Origin: JBDHTS01 sp039808845
GTDB lineage: Bacteria; Pseudomonadota; Alphaproteobacteria; Micavibrionales; Micavibrionaceae
Length of the DNA stretch: 7,995 nucleotides
Reading direction: 5' to 3'
Assembly: GCA_039808845.1 (NCBI GenBank)
Contig: JBDHTS010000098.1
Span: forward strand, 1-7,995
The notes beneath the pieces are model-generated. The model was not told the DNA's origin and did no database searches. It saw only the letters and a program-made list of their open reading frames with translations. Positions 4,690 to 7,995 of this stretch are shown here, piece after piece. A program made the translations under genes and the position numbers. Numbering within the stretch: position 1 is the first letter of the stretch; each line of letters opens with the position of its first letter.

Positions 4690-5538
4690 ATGATCGTCCG
4701 CTGGCATATTTTCAAAAGCGACAGGCTTCAAACGGAAGCGCAGCTTTTTCTTCGGGAAGGCGGGCGTTCCGACAGGGTCATCCTGTTCTGCCCCGGTTTT
4801 CCCGGTATGGGCGCTTCCATGTTCGAGCAGCGGCACGCGGCGGCGCTTGTCGAAAGCGGATACGACGTCGCCGTCCTGAAACATGAGGGTATCCGCATGG
4901 ACAGCCCGACCGCGCCGGTCATGGTCAACAATGCCGCGCGGCTGATGCAGGGGCGGCAAAAAGGCGAAAGCCATATCGGCGGCGGACCGGCGACCATCGA
5001 TGAATGGCTGGAAGAACCGCTTTCCGCGCTGCAGGAGTTGAGCGAAAGCTATCCGGCCATCCATGTTATCGGCAACAGTTTCGGCGCTTTGTCGTCGCTC
5101 TGGTCCTTGACGTCCGGGGCGGTTCCGCTCGATTCTATTAAATCCATTCTTCTGAAAGCAGGCGCGCAGGGAATCGCCGATGAATCGCCCGGCAGCATCA
5201 TGCGGGTCTGGAAACCGGAATATATGACCGTGCCGCGCATCACGGAAAAGGTGACGCTGAACGATCCCCACGCCATGGCGGAAACGTTCAGGACCGTTTA
5301 CAGGGAATTGCCTGAAAGGGTTAGGCGGGTTTTGCCGGGATCGGTGCCCTTGACGTATCTGATCGCGGCTAAGGACGAGATTCTGCGGCGCGAGGATACG
5401 GAGAAATTCCAGGCGGCGATTGGCGGGCGCGGGCGCATTGTCGTGGATACGGAAAATAAAGCCTGGCCGGAGCATGGATTCCTGGCGCACGATATGCCGG
5501 ATTACCGGACGGAGGATTTGCTGCGGCTATTGGCATGA
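4690..5538 (+). CDS. Alpha/beta hydrolase, substrate unknown
   Basis: This 282-residue protein is predicted to be a cytoplasmic serine hydrolase; no signal peptide or membrane segment is apparent. An early strand and oxyanion-type loop appear as V-I-L-F-C-P-G-F-P-G at 30-39. The nucleophile elbow G-N-S-F-G at 128-132 gives S130. A likely acid is D229 in A-A-K-D-E, and the base is likely H262 in W-P-E-H-G, with H267 as an alternative. Together these fit a Ser-Asp-His triad, but the family is too broad to name an ester, peptide or thioester substrate. I chose the ATG at 4690 because ggagag at 4674-4679 lies 10 nt upstream. Earlier in-frame starts would translate the palindromic repeat (4621) or overlap this Shine-Dalgarno (4672). 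The gene stands between the pdh and fab blocks with gaps on both sides, and its role there is unknown. Confidence 0.82.
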   Translation: MIVRWHIFKSDRLQTEAQLFLREGGRSDRVILFCPGFPGMGASMFEQRHAAALVESGYDVAVLKHEGIRMDSPTAPVMVNNAARLMQGRQKGESHIGGGPATIDEWLEEPLSALQELSESYPAIHVIGNSFGALSSLWSLTSGAVPLDSIKSILLKAGAQGIADESPGSIMRVWKPEYMTVPRITEKVTLNDPHAMAETFRTVYRELPERVRRVLPGSVPLTYLIAAKDEILRREDTEKFQAAIGGRGRIVVDTENKAWPEHGFLAHDMPDYRTEDLLRLLA

Positions 5539-5567
5539 CGTGCCTGGCGCGCTGCCATAATCCCGCC

Positions 5568-5596
5568 TTGCGAAGGAATTTGCGAACGCGTATAAC
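5568..5596 (+). promoter_or_regulatory. Candidate sigma70-type promoter upstream of fabA
   Basis: TTGCGA at 5568-5573 and TATAAC at 5591-5596 are separated by 17 nt, matching the bacterial consensus at 4 of 6 and 5 of 6 positions. Transcription would begin near 5602-5604. It lies in the only gap before the fab genes, where a promoter is expected. The heptamer ttgcgaa occurs twice here (5568-5574 and 5580-5586) and could be a binding site or chance. Confidence 0.45.
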
Positions 5597-5630
5597 GGTT
5601 TGAATGACATCACAAGCGGCCCTGAAAACG

Positions 5631-6152
5631 ATGAGCTATACACCGAAGTCCAGCTATGGCTACGACGATTTGATCGCCTGCGGCCACGGCGAACTGTTCG
5701 GTCCGGGCAATGCCCGTTTACCGTTGCCGCCCATGCTGATGTTCGACCGCATCACGCGTATTTCGACGGAGGGCGGGGCCTATGGAAAAGGCGAAATCGT
5801 CGCCGAGCTGGATGTCAAACCCGATCTCTGGTTCTTTGCCTGCCACTTTGAATCCGATCCGGTGATGCCGGGGTGCCTGGGGCTTGATGCCCTGTGGCAG
5901 CTGGTGGGTTTTTATCTGGGCTGGACCGGCGCGCCGGGTTCGGGCCGCGCGCTTGGCCTTGGCGAATTGAAGCTGACCGGCCAGGTCTTGCCCGAGGCAA
6001 AACTCGTCACATATACCATCGATATCAAGCGCGTCATCAACCGCAGGCTCGTTCTCGGCATGGCGGACGGCAAAATGGCCGTGGACGGCAAGGTGATCTA
6101 TGAGGCGACGGACCTCAAGGTCGGCCTGTTCGACAATCCGAGAGCCTTGTAA
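5631..6152 (+). CDS. fabA: 3-hydroxydecanoyl-ACP dehydratase/isomerase
   Basis: FabA dehydrates 3-hydroxydecanoyl-ACP and isomerises trans-2- to cis-3-decenoyl-ACP, the branch point to unsaturated fatty acids in the anaerobic type II pathway. It is a cytoplasmic hot-dog-fold dimer. From the chosen start the protein has 173 residues, close to the 172 of E. coli FabA. The active-site stretch F-F-A-C-H-F-E-S-D-P-V-M-P-G at 68-81 contains the catalytic histidine H72. D86 in G-L-D-A is the catalytic aspartate. The terminal block D-L-K-V-G-L-F at 161-167 is also typical. An in-frame ATG at 5604 would add nine residues. I prefer 5631 because it fits family length and because the candidate promoter would place the transcript start at about 5603. 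Neither start has a clear Shine-Dalgarno. fabB follows after 20 nt, so the two are probably co-transcribed. Confidence 0.93.
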   Translation: MSYTPKSSYGYDDLIACGHGELFGPGNARLPLPPMLMFDRITRISTEGGAYGKGEIVAELDVKPDLWFFACHFESDPVMPGCLGLDALWQLVGFYLGWTGAPGSGRALGLGELKLTGQVLPEAKLVTYTIDIKRVINRRLVLGMADGKMAVDGKVIYEATDLKVGLFDNPRAL

Positions 6153-6172
6153 CAAAGGGAGCATTCAGGCCC

Positions 6173-7420
6173 ATGGCAGCAGCAGCGCATCCCTCACGGC
6201 GCGTCGTCGTTACCGGCATCGGCATCGTTTCATGCATCGGCGGCAATCAGCAGGAGGTTCTGGAGTCGCTCCGCGCGGGCCGTTCCGGCATCACCTTCGC
6301 GCCCGAATATGCCGATATGGGATTCCGCAGCCATGTGCATGGCAGGCCGAACATCAATCTGGACGAGGCCATCGACCGCAAGCTGAAACGCTTTATGGGC
6401 GATGGCGCGGCCTATAACCATCTGGCGATGGAGCAGGCAATCGCCGATTCCGGTCTTGAGGATAAAGACGTCAGCAACGAGCGTACGGGCATCATCATGG
6501 GATCGGGCGGTCCGTCCACCCGCAATCAGGTCGAGGCTGCCGACATCGCCCGCAAGTCCGCGCCGAAGCGTGTCGGCCCCTATATGGTGCCGCGCTGCAT
6601 GTCGAGCACGAACTCTGCGACCATTTCGACGAACTTCAAGATCAAGGGCGTGAATTATTCGATTTCGTCCGCCTGCTCGACCTCGGCGCATTGCATCGGC
6701 AACGGTGCGGAACTGATCCAGTGGGGGAAGCAGGATATCGTTTTCGCCGGTGGTGGCGAAGAACTGGACTGGACGCTTTCGGTTTTGTTCGACGCCATGG
6801 GCGCGCTTTCCAGCAAATACAATGCGACTCCGGAAAAGGCCTCGCGCGCCTATGACGCCGCGCGGGACGGTTTCGTGATCGCGGGCGGCGGCGGCGTGGT
6901 GGTTCTGGAGGAACTGGGGCATGCCCGCGCGCGCGGCGCGAAGATCTACGGCGAGCTGACGGGATACGGCGCTACATCCGATGGCGCCGATATGGTGTCG
7001 CCGAGCGGCGAGGGCGCGGTGCGCTGTATGCGTCAGGCGATGCGGACCATCGGAACGCCTGTCACCTATATCAATACGCATGGTACGAGCACGATCGTGG
7101 GCGACATCACCGAAGTGGATGCCATTCGCGAAGTATTCGACCGCGAGCAGCAGGATATGCCGCATATCTCCTCGACCAAGTCGATGACGGGGCATTCCCT
7201 CGGCGCGACGGGCGTGCAGGAAGCGATTTACAGCCTCTTGATGATGAAGAACCGCTTCATCGCGCCCAGCATCAATATCGACGCTCTCGATGAAGGCGCC
7301 GGAAACATGCCGATCGCACGCCAGCGGATCGACGCTGTGGATCACAAGACGATCCTGTCCAACAGCTTCGGCTTCGGCGGCACGAACGCGACGCTGGCTT
7401 TCTCCCGTTTTGAAGAGTAA
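6173..7420 (+). CDS. fabB: Beta-ketoacyl-ACP synthase I
   Basis: FabB condenses malonyl-ACP with acyl-ACP and in this pathway is needed to elongate the cis-3-decenoyl-ACP made by FabA. The protein has 415 residues with a thiolase fold. The active-site cysteine is C168 in S-S-A-C-S-T-S-A. The two catalytic histidines are H303 in N-T-H-G-T-S-T and H341 in M-T-G-H-S-L-G-A. The conserved K336 lies in S-T-K-S-M-T-G, and the C-terminal N-S-F-G-F-G-G-T-N is at 397-405. The pairing with fabA and the A-C-S-T-S motif point to FabB (KAS I) rather than FabF. The start ATG at 6173 is preceded by aaaggga/ggag at 6154-6161 with about 11 nt spacing. fabI begins 6 nt after its stop. Confidence 0.94.
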   Translation: MAAAAHPSRRVVVTGIGIVSCIGGNQQEVLESLRAGRSGITFAPEYADMGFRSHVHGRPNINLDEAIDRKLKRFMGDGAAYNHLAMEQAIADSGLEDKDVSNERTGIIMGSGGPSTRNQVEAADIARKSAPKRVGPYMVPRCMSSTNSATISTNFKIKGVNYSISSACSTSAHCIGNGAELIQWGKQDIVFAGGGEELDWTLSVLFDAMGALSSKYNATPEKASRAYDAARDGFVIAGGGGVVVLEELGHARARGAKIYGELTGYGATSDGADMVSPSGEGAVRCMRQAMRTIGTPVTYINTHGTSTIVGDITEVDAIREVFDREQQDMPHISSTKSMTGHSLGATGVQEAIYSLLMMKNRFIAPSINIDALDEGAGNMPIARQRIDAVDHKTILSNSFGFGGTNATLAFSRFEE

Positions 7421-7426
7421 CTCTGC

Positions 7427-7995
7427 ATGACATCTTCCTCATCCCTGATGAAAGGCAAGCGCGGTCTCGTTATGGGCGTCGCGAACGACCATTCGATTGC
7501 CTGGGGGATTGCCGAAGCCTTGCATAAGCACGGCGCGGAACTGGCGTTTACCTATCAGGGCGACGCTTTCAAGAAGAGAGTCGAGCCTCTGGCGGCGAGC
7601 GTGGGCAGCGCGCTGTTGCTGCCCTGCGATGTGGCGGAGGAGAGCGACCTCGACGCGCTGTTTGCGGCGCTGGAGAAAAAATGGGGCGGGCTGGATTTCC
7701 TGGTCCATGCCGTGGCCTATTCCAATAAGGAAGAACTGAAAGGCCTGTATGTCGATACGACGCTGCAGAACTTCCTGAACACGATGCACATCTCCTGTTA
7801 CTCGTTTACGTCCGTTATGCGCCGCGCCGCGCCGCTGATGAAAGATGGCGGATCGGCGGTGACGCTGTCCTATTACGGCGCGGAAAAGGTCATGCCCAGC
7901 TATAACGTCATGGGCGTGGCGAAGGCGGCTTTGGAAGCTTCGGTGCGTTATCTGGCCGCCGATCTGGGCCCGAAGAATATCCGTGTGAACGCGAT
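7427..7995 (+). CDS. fabI: Enoyl-ACP reductase (NADH), 3' end outside window
   Basis: FabI reduces trans-2-enoyl-ACP to acyl-ACP, the last step of each elongation cycle. It is a short-chain dehydrogenase with a Rossmann fold. The first 189 residues are present, running to V-N-A just before the window end, so roughly the last 70-80 residues are missing. Residues 17-29, G-V-A-N then S-I-A-W-G-I-A, form the FabI-type nucleotide-binding loop. C-D-V at 67-69 is the strand-end that packs on the adenine in this fold. The catalytic Y-x6-K is Y159 and K166 in S-Y-N-V-M-G-V-A-K, with a second conserved tyrosine at Y149. The residue aligned with Gly93 of E. coli FabI is alanine (A97, in H-A-V-A-Y). The start ATG at 7427 has gaagag at 7412-7417 in the end of fabB as a possible Shine-Dalgarno, spacing 9 nt. 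Confidence 0.94.
   Translation, partial: MTSSSSLMKGKRGLVMGVANDHSIAWGIAEALHKHGAELAFTYQGDAFKKRVEPLAASVGSALLLPCDVAEESDLDALFAALEKKWGGLDFLVHAVAYSNKEELKGLYVDTTLQNFLNTMHISCYSFTSVMRRAAPLMKDGGSAVTLSYYGAEKVMPSYNVMGVAKAALEASVRYLAADLGPKNIRVNA

Noticed and set aside
4687..5490. Minus-strand open frame opposite the hydrolase (about 267 codons)
   Set aside because: The plus-strand reading has a nucleophile elbow and plausible triad, and the minus-strand product has no recognisable feature.
6230..7345. Long open frame on the minus strand opposite fabB (about 371 codons)
   Set aside because: It mirrors the codon bias of a GC-rich gene, shows no family motif, and is fully covered by the clear FabB coding sequence.

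Overview
The window reads as part of an alphaproteobacterial chromosome; I cannot fix the order. The evidence is the GC-rich core genes, a split E1 alpha / E1 beta pyruvate dehydrogenase (PDH) whose E1 beta carries its own N-terminal lipoyl domain, and a fabA-fabB-fabI run, both arrangements typical of that class. All genes lie on the + strand, and the genes at both edges are cut by the window.

Region 1 (2-4615) is a pyruvate dehydrogenase operon: pdhA (5' end missing), pdhB and pdhC. It is interrupted at both internal junctions. Between pdhA and pdhB sits an AT-richer GxxExxY-family gene bounded by imperfect inverted repeats of about 38 bp, like a small mobile cassette. Between pdhB and pdhC sits an AT-richer nucleoside 2-deoxyribosyltransferase-like gene whose stop overlaps the pdhC start.

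The flexible linkers of both lipoyl-bearing subunits are built partly from repeat DNA kept in frame. The pdhB linker and the second pdhC linker contain facing arrays of a 7-nt repeat. The first pdhC linker contains two facing copies of a REP-like palindromic element. These linker elements and the cassette are the most unusual content of the window.

Region 2 (4616-5603) holds a palindromic repeat just after pdhC, then an alpha/beta hydrolase with a G-N-S-F-G nucleophile elbow and unknown substrate, then a 65-nt gap with a candidate sigma70-type promoter.

Region 3 (5604-7995) is the type II fatty acid synthesis block. FabA makes and isomerises the trans-2/cis-3 decenoyl-ACP that starts unsaturated fatty acid synthesis, FabB elongates it, and FabI (3' end missing) does the final enoyl reduction. 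PDH supplies acetyl-CoA, the ultimate carbon source for this pathway, so the neighbourhood makes metabolic sense, although I see no evidence of one shared transcript. No tRNA, rRNA, CRISPR array or convincing intrinsic terminator was seen.
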